Below the pieces are notes generated by a model that saw nothing but the letters and a program-made list of their open reading frames with translations, was not told where the DNA came from and did not search any database. A program made the translations under genes and the position numbers. Source: Vitis vinifera (taxonomy: Eukaryota; Streptophyta; Magnoliopsida; Vitales; Vitaceae). From it: a stretch of DNA of 64,000 bases. Positions 13,786 to 24,389 of this stretch are shown in pieces (position 1 is the first letter of the stretch; the number at the start of each line of letters is the position of its first letter). The stretch lies in assembly GCF_030704535.1 (NCBI RefSeq), contig NC_081815.1, positions 1,069,001 through 1,133,000 on the forward strand, written 5' to 3'.

Positions 13786-14035
13786 CCTGATACAGAAATT
13801 GGACGGTGAGGGTGGCGAGTAGCGTTTGGCGGAGAAGAAGAGAGTGGGGAGAAAAGAGTGAAAGTGTCCGTACTTTCAAACCTAACATTGCGCTTGTATC
13901 AGCAGCGTCCAGATGGATAAACCTTCACCACCCTGGCGCGTTGGAATAAAAATTCCAATTTCCAATACGTTGGACTTGTAACTTGGGCTAATCATATAAA
14001 ATTTTCGGACATTTAAGAATAGTGATGGTCTTATC

Positions 14036-14041
14036 CACGTG
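14036..14041. promoter_or_regulatory. G-box (CACGTG) upstream of UP3-like copy A
   Basis: CACGTG in the context CCACGTGACACTAA lies about 150 bp upstream of the conserved ATG at 13888. The same site and context are kept in the copy B promoter. G-boxes bind bZIP and bHLH factors and often mediate ABA, light or stress responses; that role here is inferred. Confidence 0.5.
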
Positions 14042-14072
14042 ACACTAACTCGAGCTTGATGTTCTATTTTTA

Positions 14073-17000
14073 CTATATTTATATTTATATATGTACACTA
14101 TCTTGTATTTATTTCTTTAAATATGTAATATGAAAAATTATCAAAAGGAAGAGGTCTAGGGGCGCAATACATGGAACTTATTTTAAAGGTCCAAAATAAT
14201 GTCCAACAAATTATTTATTATCAATAGGGACACCAAAAGAAGTATATTGATGGATTAATTATTTTTATCTAAATATTGATAAAAGTATAATGATTTCAAT
14301 ATAGGCCAATCATTTCATGACACATGTTTATCACCCTACCACCAATGTATATTCATTCAAACACTCTTATTTCACTACCTCTTTGTCTCTACATTTTCTC
14401 TTTCTCTTTGCTGTGCTTTTGTGGAGTTGGAGTTGTCTCAAAAAATTTGATTATCAGGTGATTTCCTATGATCTCTTTCTTGTTTGATAGATTTGCCTAG
14501 ATTGTGTTCTAATTGAATAAGAGCTTCAATTCTTTTTTTCTTTTTCTTTTTATTTGGGAAATGAATTAATACATTTAAGTTGAATTACTAGCTTTTTTTT
14601 TTATACATATCTTTATGGTGATTTGTGGATGTATGAACTTCAAATTGAACTCTTAATTGTGAGGAAATTCATATTGAAAGATTAAGGATTTTTTATTGAT
14701 GAGATGCAATGATTTTGTGTTTGATTCGTTTGTTTTACCTTTTTTATTTTTATTTAATTGTTGTGTTAATGATTTGATATATAGGAGGAAAAAAAAGAAG
14801 GAAAGTTAATCCTCCAAAACATTAAAAATAATAATCTCAAATTGAAGTATACTTTAGTCTAGGTTTTGTAGGGAATTTTTTTTCGTCTTCCTATTTTTAT
14901 TTTCTAAAAATTATTTTCTTTATTTTCTACTTTTCCCTTCCTTGAAATTTTTAGAAAAATATTCCATTCCAACTTATTTCCTCAATCCATCAACATAACA
15001 AATTGATAGAAATTTTATAAGCTAAGACAGGCTAATAAAAAATTGAGATATAAATTAAAAGACATTGACACCAAAATTTAAATATGGACAACCTCTCAAA
15101 AAATAAAAAAGCCATGGGTCTTAAGTGATCAAAACATTCACTAAGGAGAAAATTAATTGAGTACATGATTTACTTAATCAAAGTTTTTAATTCTCTTACA
15201 AACTATTTGCCTGAAATTTTCAAACTTCAACTACTCATTTTCTTCTTTTAGAGCATATCCGAAATCCATACTAAGCTTGATCTCAGTCTCTTCTCTAATT
15301 CACATAATAAGAAATTTGGGTTTTACTCAAAGTATGATAAATGTGAGAGTAAGAATGAAATACACACCAATTCAACTTATTTTGAAAGAAATTTACTTAT
15401 TTTAAAAGATGATTTTTGGTCAAAATCTTCTTTCAAACCAAACATCCCCAAAATAGGTAAGAAACTTGAAGCTCAAGGAAGGCCACATATTCTTAAGCTT
15501 CAACTCCATTTGTCAGTAAAAGGATAAAAAATTAAAACTTAGTCGACTAATGTTTGATTTGATTCATAAACTAAAAAATACTTACCATCTCTTCTAGCAA
15601 TCTTTAATCACAAGAAATTTGAAAATGACGATTCTCGGGAGAGGATTTGAATTAGGAGAAATGCAATGAGAATTTTGACTCGTAATTACTAACATACAAA
15701 TACACTTCCAATTATGATTATGTTATAGGTTCTATGATCAATTTTTTGGTCCTTGCTTTTAGGTTTCGATCGTGTCCTTGAGTTCCATTTTTATTTCTTC
15801 AATCCATTGATTTCGGTCATAAGCATTGTGTGTCATTGTTTGTTTGAGTTGTACCCAACTTAGCCGAAGTCAGGATTCAATTTCCAGCCCATTCCCAACT
15901 GAAAAAATGACCCAAACCCAGCTATTTGCCCTATACTCGCATTAAGCAACCCAGCCCTAATTTTTATAGAACATATATATTGGTACTACATATGAGGAAG
16001 TAAGGCCTATTTGCCAACATTTTCAAACAGTTCTTTAAAAAAAAAAAAAAAATTAAGATTTTTAAGAATTTTAATCATTTTTAATAACAAAATAATATTT
16101 TAAATTCAAATATGAAAAACAGTTTCAATAGTTTGATTTTCTATAAAATTGTATTTTAAATATTGTAAACCAGGAGCTCTTGATGCAAACATCATTGTTT
16201 ACTCTTCTTGTCATTTCCCTTCATCGTACGGGGCATTATCCTGTTACATTGTCCATCCCACACCTGATTAAGAATAGGGTCACGTTAAGGCAAATGCAAT
16301 GTGTTCAACTTTTTGTTTTTGAGTGGGGGAATAAGGCGGATTAAATATCAGAAAATGATCCAAAGGACCAGATCAAGGCCCAATGGCTAAAAAGTTAACA
16401 GGACAAGATCCCACTAAGCCAGGAAACTTGGCACAGAAAAAGAAAAGAAAAGGAAAAAGACAATTCAAAACAACAGGCTCGTCACCAGCAACCCTCATCG
16501 TACATCAGATTGTCCCCCTTCAAGAACTGGTTGAACCCCCTTCACCCACATGCCCATCAACAGCCGTCTGGCAAAACCCTTCTCTCAAATCCATGTATCA
16601 GGGTGGGGGGGGGGGGGGGGGGAGGGAATCAAGTGACAAATTGACTCTGCCAGAATGATCCCTGCTGATAATACAACCCTTCCAACCAAATAACATTGAA
16701 GACAGCTGCTCACAACAAGCTGCCACCTCCCAAGTCACTATGACTCTGGAATCCTCTGTTGGCAGTTGATAACCCTGGGAAGATGGCAATGAAATTTCTC
16801 ATAACACAAAAGGAACTAAAGTTAGAACAATTACAGGTATTTTGGTACTTAAATCAACAATCCTTGAAGCCTTAGACATTATTGTAGATTAACAGGTCAT
16901 AACAGCCCAGACTATGAGAATGCCACTACAAAGGCAGGGAGCATACCATCTGAAAAATAAGGATCAATGGCCTAGAGAAAACATCAGAGTTGGATGATGA

Positions 17001-17368
17001 ACCTTCCTTTGCCCTTAAAGTGATCAGAGCTCTTACCTTCTCCAAGGAAGGGATATTGACGACATTAGCTTTTGTCAAGTGTGAAATGATCAAATGTCAA
17101 GAGAACTGGGGGGAAGGGGGGCAGCAGTACAGATGCTTGCAACTAGGAAGACAAACCAACATATAGAGGATTTCAGCTGGAATGACACCAAAAGCAAACC
17201 ACCTGAAACAATGAGGGAGCAATGCATAAGAAATACCAGCATTGATGCCATTCAGCCACAGGCTTCATAAGAGACAAATCATCAGTGTCATATCATCACA
17301 TCACCTAAACTGTGTTTTCTCTACCAAAGGAGGTATAATCATTTCCACCCAATGTTGATCATACTCTT
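14073..17368. other. Spacer between the two duplicated blocks
   Basis: No recognisable gene. About 16005-16185 resembles one end of the MITE family seen at 3165 and 30471 (CCTATTTGCCAACATTTTC start). A run of 18 G lies at 16605-16622, unusual in such AT-rich DNA. The part from about 16200 to 17368 is less AT-rich and looks unique, but its short frames match nothing I know. Confidence 0.5.
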
Positions 17369-18770
17369 ATCTCTATATTTGCTCACCTCTTTGCTAGAAC
17401 AAGTTTTGTTAATGGTAAAGCAATGGCAGTGCAAAGGCATAGGTGGAACCACCCAAGGAGGGTCTGGTATCTCTAATTGGTCCCACAGATAATTCAATTG
17501 ATTACCTCCTCCACTTACATCACTTCCAAATCAAGGAACCCTGTTCCCCATTGTAGTTGCCATAACACTGTCACCTTCACACCTTCAGTTACCTGTAGTC
17601 TAACCGTTTCTGGAGGACAGCACCTTTTCAATGGTCCTTCTTCTGGCATTTGCTTGGAATACACAGGGTATTCAACCCAACTTCAGTTAGGATAGATTGA
17701 TATTACTATCCACACAATGTATATCAGGACATGATTCTGCATGAGGGGATGGAGATGACTTCTCCAAAACAGGCCATGCTTGTATTCAAGAACTTCGATC
17801 CCACCCTTTTTGCAGAAGGAGATTTCAGATAGTCTACCAAGGTAGGCAAGGTGGAGCAAGTAAAACTCCAGAGTGTTTTGACCCCAGAATCAGTAAGAAA
17901 GTACCTGTATTCTTCCATGCAATGATTCTCCATAGCTTGTTGCAATTACCAGAATAAGATCATCCTAGCTCTCGGAAACAGTATGACCATAGCCACACTG
18001 AAACGCAAAGCAACAAGCCATACTGCCCTACAGACAAATTGCCCAGCCTGGAGAACCAAAGCACTAGGATGAAATATACTAGATAACTGAAAAAGAAGGA
18101 TTCTATCAAATCTTTATTGAGAACAGATGTCTAAACTTCTCTTCCTAAATAAAGACATTGTTCAGATTCCTTAAATGGCATTCTTTACTTTCTTATCCCC
18201 AACCAACAGGACCCCCTATGAATAAGATTGGGAATCATTCATGCATGAATATGATATTGGAAAATCCCCTGGACCTATAATCCATAAAAGTAGAATAAAG
18301 AAGAGAAAGAGCCAGTGCAGCCAAAATATAACACACTCCTCAAGCTGTGTGGCACACTACAATAAAGGCCTAAAATGCTTAGATTAATACTGGAAAGGGG
18401 AAAAGGTCCTGAAGCTTAAAGAACCAGCATGAGAATCAAATTTGTGGGGGAAAGAAAAGGTATTCTACTCAAACATTTTGCCTGAACCTATTCTCATAAG
18501 TTCCTCATTTGGATCCCATCATCTACAAAATGCCCAAAAGACTCATAAAAGCCCCATTTTGGTATTTCCAAATTTCCTTGCTCAGTATGCCGAGACAACA
18601 CAAGGTGAGGCAAGAACATTAAGAAAAATAAAATAAGCATAATGTCTTTCACACTTGAAGTTGTGTGTGTTACATCATGATCCAAAATCAAGCGTTATTT
18701 GAAAAGCTACCAAATCCATGTAAGTGAGAAGTGAGAACATGAAGCCATACAACCTTAGCTAGAGTGATCA

Positions 18771-19556
18771 TCAAAGGCTAGCAGATTGCGGTGGTGGAAC
18801 CACGTAATCCAGCACAATCACGCGGTCCAAAAGGTCCCTAACCTTATCCTTTTGCAACTGCACCACTTCCGGATTTGAATCCAAGGCCTCTAATTCATTC
18901 AATCCCGGAAAGATCGCGATCGACGCAATCGAAAACCCTTTGGCCCTCGCGGGCGAGAAATTCTCACCATAAGTCATCTGATCCAACGATCCAAGACAAT
19001 CCTTAATCTCCCCGACCGCTCCCAAGACCTTCTCCTTCTCCTCATCTCCCAAACCCTCATTCAACCTCATGAACGTCAATCTCATCGCCGACCCAGGCCG
19101 CGGCACCACCGGACCGGAAATATTGTCAGCCACCCAATCGACGGCCATCACGTCCTCGCAGATAGGCAAAACCAACTCTTTCACCACGCTCATGTGGCTT
19201 GGATGCCCAGAGTAGACGCTCAGATCTTCTTTGGAGCTGTAGCGACTGTGAAGCATGTGAGTGAACTTGAACATCGACGATCGGTTGCGATGGATGGGCC
19301 CGGCCGAGAGGTGGAGTACCTGGTCGAGAGAGGTCAGGCCGTTAAGTCCGGACATCATGCCGGCGACCTTCGCCGGCTCCGTCTCGTCCTTGACCTTGAA
19401 GAGGACGACGTGTTCGATGATCTGCGACGATGCTGACGACGACGACATCCTGATACAGAAATTGGACGGTGAGGATAGCGAGTAGGGCTTGAGATGAGGC
19501 TTGGGGGAAGAAGAGAGTGGAGAGAAGAAGAGTGTCCGTACTTTCAAACCTAACAT
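18771..19556 (-). CDS. Stress-response A/B-barrel (Dabb) protein, UP3-like, copy B
   Basis: This 261-aa protein has an N-terminal extension of about 36 residues rich in Ser, Pro and Leu with few acidic residues (MLGLKVRTLFFSPLSS start). It looks like an organellar transit peptide, with a second in-frame Met at residue 37. Two Dabb domains follow, at about residues 45-140 and 155-252. The C-terminus is ...PQSASL. Arabidopsis UP3 ends in SSL, a peroxisomal PTS1 variant, so ASL may also act as a weak PTS1. A protein with both a transit-like N-terminus and a PTS1-like C-terminus could be dual-targeted, perhaps by alternative starts. The frame is intact, so this is the more complete of the two copies. 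Confidence 0.88.
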   Translation of the reverse strand: MLGLKVRTLFFSPLSSSPKPHLKPYSLSSPSNFCIRMSSSSASSQIIEHVVLFKVKDETEPAKVAGMMSGLNGLTSLDQVLHLSAGPIHRNRSSMFKFTHMLHSRYSSKEDLSVYSGHPSHMSVVKELVLPICEDVMAVDWVADNISGPVVPRPGSAMRLTFMRLNEGLGDEEKEKVLGAVGEIKDCLGSLDQMTYGENFSPARAKGFSIASIAIFPGLNELEALDSNPEVVQLQKDKVRDLLDRVIVLDYVVPPPQSASL

Positions 19557-19744
19557 TGCGCTTGTATCAGCAGCTTCTAGATGGATGATAAGCGTTTGAT
19601 GCTGATTGGAGTTTTGCTATAATGCTATGTGCTCTCAGATATATGCCTCTCACGCGCCTCTCTGGCGCGTCAGCATAAAAATTCCAAATTCCAATACGTT
19701 GTACTTGAACTAAAAATATAAAATTTTCGGACATTTGAATTTTC

Positions 19745-19750
19745 CACGTG
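19745..19750. promoter_or_regulatory. G-box (CACGTG) upstream of UP3-like copy B
   Basis: Same CCACGTGACACTAA context as in copy A, about 190 bp upstream of the ATG at 19556. It is one of the best-kept blocks in the two upstream regions, which otherwise carry several differences. This suggests, but does not prove, a functional site. Confidence 0.5.
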
Positions 19751-19777
19751 ACACTAATTTGAAATTAATGTTCTATT

Positions 19778-20760
19778 TTAATTTTTTTTTCTATTTTTAA
19801 AAATAAAAATAATATATATATATATATATATATATTAAATTTTATAAGTAGAGAAAATGTTTTTTTATTTTGTAATTTTTATTGATTTTTTATTTTTATT
19901 TTTATTTTTTATGCTTATAGGTTCATTGATGTCATTAGTTCATGTTCATTGGTTTTAAGTAAAAATTTCTTAATTTTTTAAAATTTATTTTAATAAATAT
20001 GGAAATTGAAATTAAAATATCTAATTTTAAAATGATTTTCAAATTTTAATTTTTAAAACAATAGGTCTAATAAATGTGCTTAGATTTTGTTGTATTATTA
20101 TAATTTTGAATGGATCCATTGCGTATTTGATTAATTTATTTTTATTTAGTAATAAGCTTAAGAAGATTGGTCACTTGCCATAAAATACAGAGATGATAAT
20201 AGGTTGACTTTTTTTTGGATACCTTCTCTCTCGTTTTGATATACAATTAATAAAAAAACCTATTTTTGTTTATTTTTCTCATTTTTTTAAACACATATTA
20301 TAAAAAATATTTCTCAATAAAAATTTATTAAATAAATTATATTTATTTTTAGTATAATTTAAATTTACAATCTTAAAAATGATGAAAATTTTGAAAATAA
20401 GAATAATAATAACCAATTCTCATACTTGTCTATCCTATTAATTTTTATTATATTTTAGGTAAGGATAAAAAATGTTTTTAGTGATATTAATAGATGTTAT
20501 TTGAACAACCACTTTTCTAATCATGTTAGCATTTTGTATAGAGCTTATCATGTCAATAGTAGCGTCGCTACCTAAAGAACCGACTTAAAAGTATTTATAT
20601 GGACAACTTCTCGCTGGATTTGAAATCTTTTTTAATTATATATATATGATGGCAAAGAGATGAGATGATTTGACAAGGGAGTGAATTGAAATCCAAGAAG
20701 TGTAATTTAGCTCAAATTACCACTTGAATTCTTAAATAAATAAAAAAAGAATGCATCACT
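19778..20760. other. AT-rich intergenic region
   Basis: Contains a (TA)n tract near 19812-19835 and long A/T runs. No gene or clear element recognised. Confidence 0.5.
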
Positions 20761-20769
20761 TTCCACAAA

Positions 20770-21810
20770 GAAGTTGTTTTGCTTTGAGCTCCCTTTTACT
20801 ATTGAATGCGTGGTGTCAATTAGTGGAAATAGTAATAGCACGAGTTCACATAAAAGAAGGGAATTCTATTTGATCTATGTCCTACCCAAAATGGAAGAGA
20901 TATTGACTTCCTTGGTAATGAAAAAGTACATGCTAAAAGAACGATTTTCAAATTCAAGGAAAACACGAAAAACCCTACAAAGTAAGCCCTCACACTTTTC
21001 AATGTGGAAGATGCATCCCCCTCGAGCTTGATTAATAATTCACTTGAAAAACCACAAAAAGAGGAACATACTTTAGAATACTTAGGGTGGAGGGAAATGA
21101 TGTTAAATAAATTAGAAGAAAGCAAAGAATCAAACAAAGAATTTATGAATGTTACAAAGCAAACTAAAATCAATAGAGGTGCATCTAGTCAAGTACCCAC
21201 ATTCTGATTCCTAATCATGGATGAGCCTCTTTTACAGGTGCAAAAAACTCTTGTATCTTATTTCATGAATGGGCAATATGAGAGGCCTTAAAAGTGATTC
21301 CAAAAGTAATTCACTTATCAATTTCCTATTAAAGAGTTCTAATATGATTGCTTTGTGGTCCCCATGGAGAAGCCTTTTGGAAAGATGAGATTGAGGCAAT
21401 GATACAAGTTATAATAGGGTAGACCAATACAAGAGGAAACTCGTATTCAAGGATTTTTGCCAACATCCAAACGTACTTCTATAAGAAGGGTTCAAGATAA
21501 CAAAGTTTAGTAAATAAAATAGGGTTGACGACCCATATCATACTTCTTGTCCTTTTATGGGGATTGCCCACGGTCTTAATTCCCAATCTAGGTTATCGAT
21601 CCACCTTCACTAAAAGTTATTAGAAGTGGAAGCACTAAAGTGAAACTCATTTCTTCTCCTTGATGCTCTATGTTAGAAACCAATTGCATTTTGAAAAAAG
21701 ATCTTCATATCGTATTTGTCTAGAAGAACAATGAAAATTGTATTTAAATATGAATGTATCACTAGAGAAGCCAAAGGGATAATAAGTCGAGTTTTACTCC
21801 AATTACTTGA
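20770..21810 (+). other. Unrecognised coding-like debris
   Basis: Several stretches on the plus strand look as if they once coded for protein, with normal amino-acid composition and few simple runs, for example the Glu/Lys-rich 67-codon frame at 21004-21207. They are short and lie in different frames. I do not recognise the family. It could be a decayed gene or a transposable element remnant. Confidence 0.3.
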
Positions 21811-22453
21811 AATGCATTTGGATAGCATTTTTTTTTATTGGGTATGGCTTCGACTTTTCTTGGAGACCGCCAATTAGCTAATGATAGACATATATTAGTT
21901 AATATTCGTATAAAAGATATGCTAAACTATTGCCACAAACCCTTGATTTGACATTTTATTTCAAAATTACCATGTGTAAATGCTTCTAGCATCTATCTCA
22001 TTTTTAACCCTAAGTTTCTTCTTTTTTTTCCTTCCCAACAATAGCCTTCTTACACCCAAATTCTATTTTTTCTTCCCCTCTTTTCTCCATGCCATGGCCA
22101 TCTCATGCCTCTTCCTATATCCTTTTAACCCCCACCACAAGGATTTTTCCTCTGTTTATGTTTTTTGAGACACAGTTTTCCATCTCTACATTTGATCAAA
22201 CACCAGATATTGTTGAATTTAAACACTACCTGATTCACGTATTCGTAAGTAGTGATTGCACTACTGAATGTCAAAAATTTTCTCACGACCATCTCTATGC
22301 AAGCATTTTCACATTCATTAACATTGAATATCCGTTCTTATACCAGCACAAGTCCTGTATATGTGAACATATACATGTTTTCCTCCCTTCATTAATTTCT
22401 GTGACTTCTAATTAGGATGAGATCACTGATTCTGCGTTTAATTTATTGGCAGG

Positions 22454-22765
22454 AATGATGATAATACTGTGCTTCAAATCCAAAAATACCTGAATGAAAA
22501 GCTTCAACTCAATGATGAATACAAGGAATCTGAGGTAATGTTTCAAACTGATGGTTGAGTATTGATTTAGGTGGAAAGAGTCGAACACTTGTTGTGGGTG
22601 TAAACACACATGCACTTCCATGCATTTTTAAGCAGTAATTACTGAATTATCAGTGATCATCAGGTATATTCCAAGCTGATCAGCACAAATTTTGCTAGAA
22701 TCTTAAGAGCCATGGAAGAAAAAAATGTGGAGGCTGAATCAGTAGTTTACAGTAATTACAATTGA
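22454..22765 (+). pseudogene. Unrecognised two-exon gene fragment
   Basis: Two exon-like blocks with good splice borders read in one frame. The first, about 22454-22532, follows TTATTGGCAG and ends at GAG|GTAATG. The second, from about 22665, follows GTGATCATCAG and reads through to a TGA near 22763. The joined product contains YKESEVYSKLISTNFARI and RAMEEKNVEAES, plausible helical protein. I do not recognise the family and find no convincing upstream or downstream exons. It could be a captured gene fragment or the end of a real gene. Confidence 0.35.
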
Positions 22766-23111
22766 ACCAACTCATGTTAAGGATGGGAAAGAAAAAGAAG
22801 CTGCCAAGAACTTTGTCATGGATTTGAAGATTGATGGTGGAGGGTTGCATTTGTAGTTTCTCCAAGAACAAGTGCAACATATTAATCCATCTGGATTTTC
22901 AATTTTGTCTCCATCAAGATGATCACTAGTTACATCAGATATCAGTACTTATAATAGTTAATGGCATGATAGTTTTATTTTCATCTTAATTTGGAATGTT
23001 TAAGAATCCAAGAATGCTTCTAGCTTAAGGATTTTAGGTTCACTGATCAGACTTGATCCCCTTAATACATTTCATTATTCAATCAATTATGGAAATCGAC
23101 CATTTGACAGA

Positions 23112-24389
23112 TTATGCAGAAGTTCCTTCCTGCAACTGCTTCACCTTCACGATGTAGTCACTCATTGCTTCTTCTTTTGTCTTCCCTAAATAACATACAC
23201 AGAGTAGCTTTTTTCTATCAACGAACACCAAAAGTTCAAATTCAATGTTACTTTTGGGAAAGGAGTTTGATTTTCTACCTTCAACTGCCTTCCAGGCATC
23301 CCATTTCGCCCGCTCTTTTGGGCTGAAGATTCCTGGTCGATCTGCAACAACATGCTTGTGAGAACAATATTACAGTAGGTCGATGGATAACGAAATTAAG
23401 AGCAAAGGGTGGAAAGAAAATTACACACTTGTGTCAACAGTTCCAACTGTTGCTTGCTTATAAAGCCCGTAAAGGACTAGTTTATCTGCATCCATTGTTG
23501 TTGGAGGCAACGACTTGGCCTTCTCAGAAAATTCTTTGAACTCCTCCTGCCATGCATAGAATTATATGCCAGTGTAAATGGATAGAGCCAGTACCGCCAT
23601 GAAAACAAGAAGCCTTCACTCCAGGCCTCAGATGAAGTACTGGATTGGAAGGGCTGATAACATGTATCTTTGTGGACAAAGCCACATAGTAGAATTTCCC
23701 TCAAAAACAGAAAATTACTTCCAAGAGCAAACTCTACATAAGTTGGAATCCCATAAATTGCTCATCCTTGGGGGCCAAATTAATGGCATAACCCATTGAT
23801 AACATCCAAACTAAGATACATTAATCTTTGGAGAAACCGGCTTAATCTTTCTTATTAATACCTAATGGAAACCTAGCTGAATCATCAAATCTTTATGACT
23901 GATTCTCCATTTGCCTAACTTAATATATATTCATGTTAAGTTTCTCCACATTCAACCTTGCATCTGAAGCTCCCTTTTCTTCCCAACTTCTTTTGCTGGA
24001 CAAGGGTCTCAGTGGAAAAGTAAGTTGACATTGTAAATTGGAATGAAACACCACCCAGAGGCCACAGCTTTAAATTAAATTCAAGATGAAGGAAAATCCA
24101 ATTCAAAATTGAATATGCCCCAAATCCCCAAATATATATATATGAAAAATAATATGCATATATAGCATCACTCAAAGCAAAGTGCCTAGAAGGCTAGAAC
24201 AAAAACTCAGATGACATTGCCCACAAGGGCCACAACTAGGAAAAAGCTACAGTTGAAGTTTCTCCTCCAAAGAGAGGATTTAATTCCCCATATGAAGCAA
24301 ACATGAATTTAATTCCCCATATTAAGTATGTATAAACCTTAAAGCCACAGAAACATGAAGAGAGATATAGAGAGAACCTGTAAAGCCAT
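23112..24389 (-). CDS. ACBP: Small cytosolic acyl-CoA-binding protein
   Basis: Four coding exons on the minus strand: 24389-24378, 23546-23429, 23341-23279 and 23185-23112. They total 267 nt for an 88-aa protein, the usual length of small plant ACBPs (ACBP6 type). The first coding exon is only 12 nt (MALQ). The ACB domain fills the protein and shows the family hallmarks LYGLYKQATVG, RPGIFSPKERAKWDAWK and YIVKVKQL. Members bind long-chain acyl-CoA esters with the Tyr and Lys of these motifs and carry them in the cytosol between plastid, ER and peroxisome. All introns have GT-AG borders and the reading frame is continuous across them. No signal or membrane segment is present. Confidence 0.92.

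Larger units (their letters stand above)
11822..14072. repeat. Duplicated block, copy A (carries UP3-like gene A)
   Basis: It aligns by eye with 17369-19777 in direct orientation. Both start at the shared CTCTATATTTGCTCACCTCT and end with the shared upstream region GGACATTT...CCACGTGACACTAA. Homology covers downstream non-coding sequence, the coding region and the promoter. Several indels of tens of bases separate the copies. About 11822-13113 is the non-coding flank downstream of the minus-strand gene; I see no separate gene in it. Confidence 0.85.
17369..19777. repeat. Duplicated block, copy B (carries UP3-like gene B)
   Basis: Direct-orientation counterpart of 11822-14072, about 5.5 kb away. 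It is slightly longer because of extra segments near 18045-18135 and 18345-18410 that copy A lacks. About 17369-18770 is the non-coding downstream flank. The 73-aa minus frame at 17724-17945 is not conserved as an open frame in copy A and is probably not a gene. Confidence 0.85.

Noticed and set aside
13607-13822. Plus-strand frames across the UP3-like genes (also 19194-19485)
   Set aside because: Antisense shadows of the GC-rich barrel coding sequence.
22089-22415. 108-codon plus-strand frame
   Set aside because: His/Phe/Cys-rich product with no domain pattern; likely chance in AT/CT-rich DNA.
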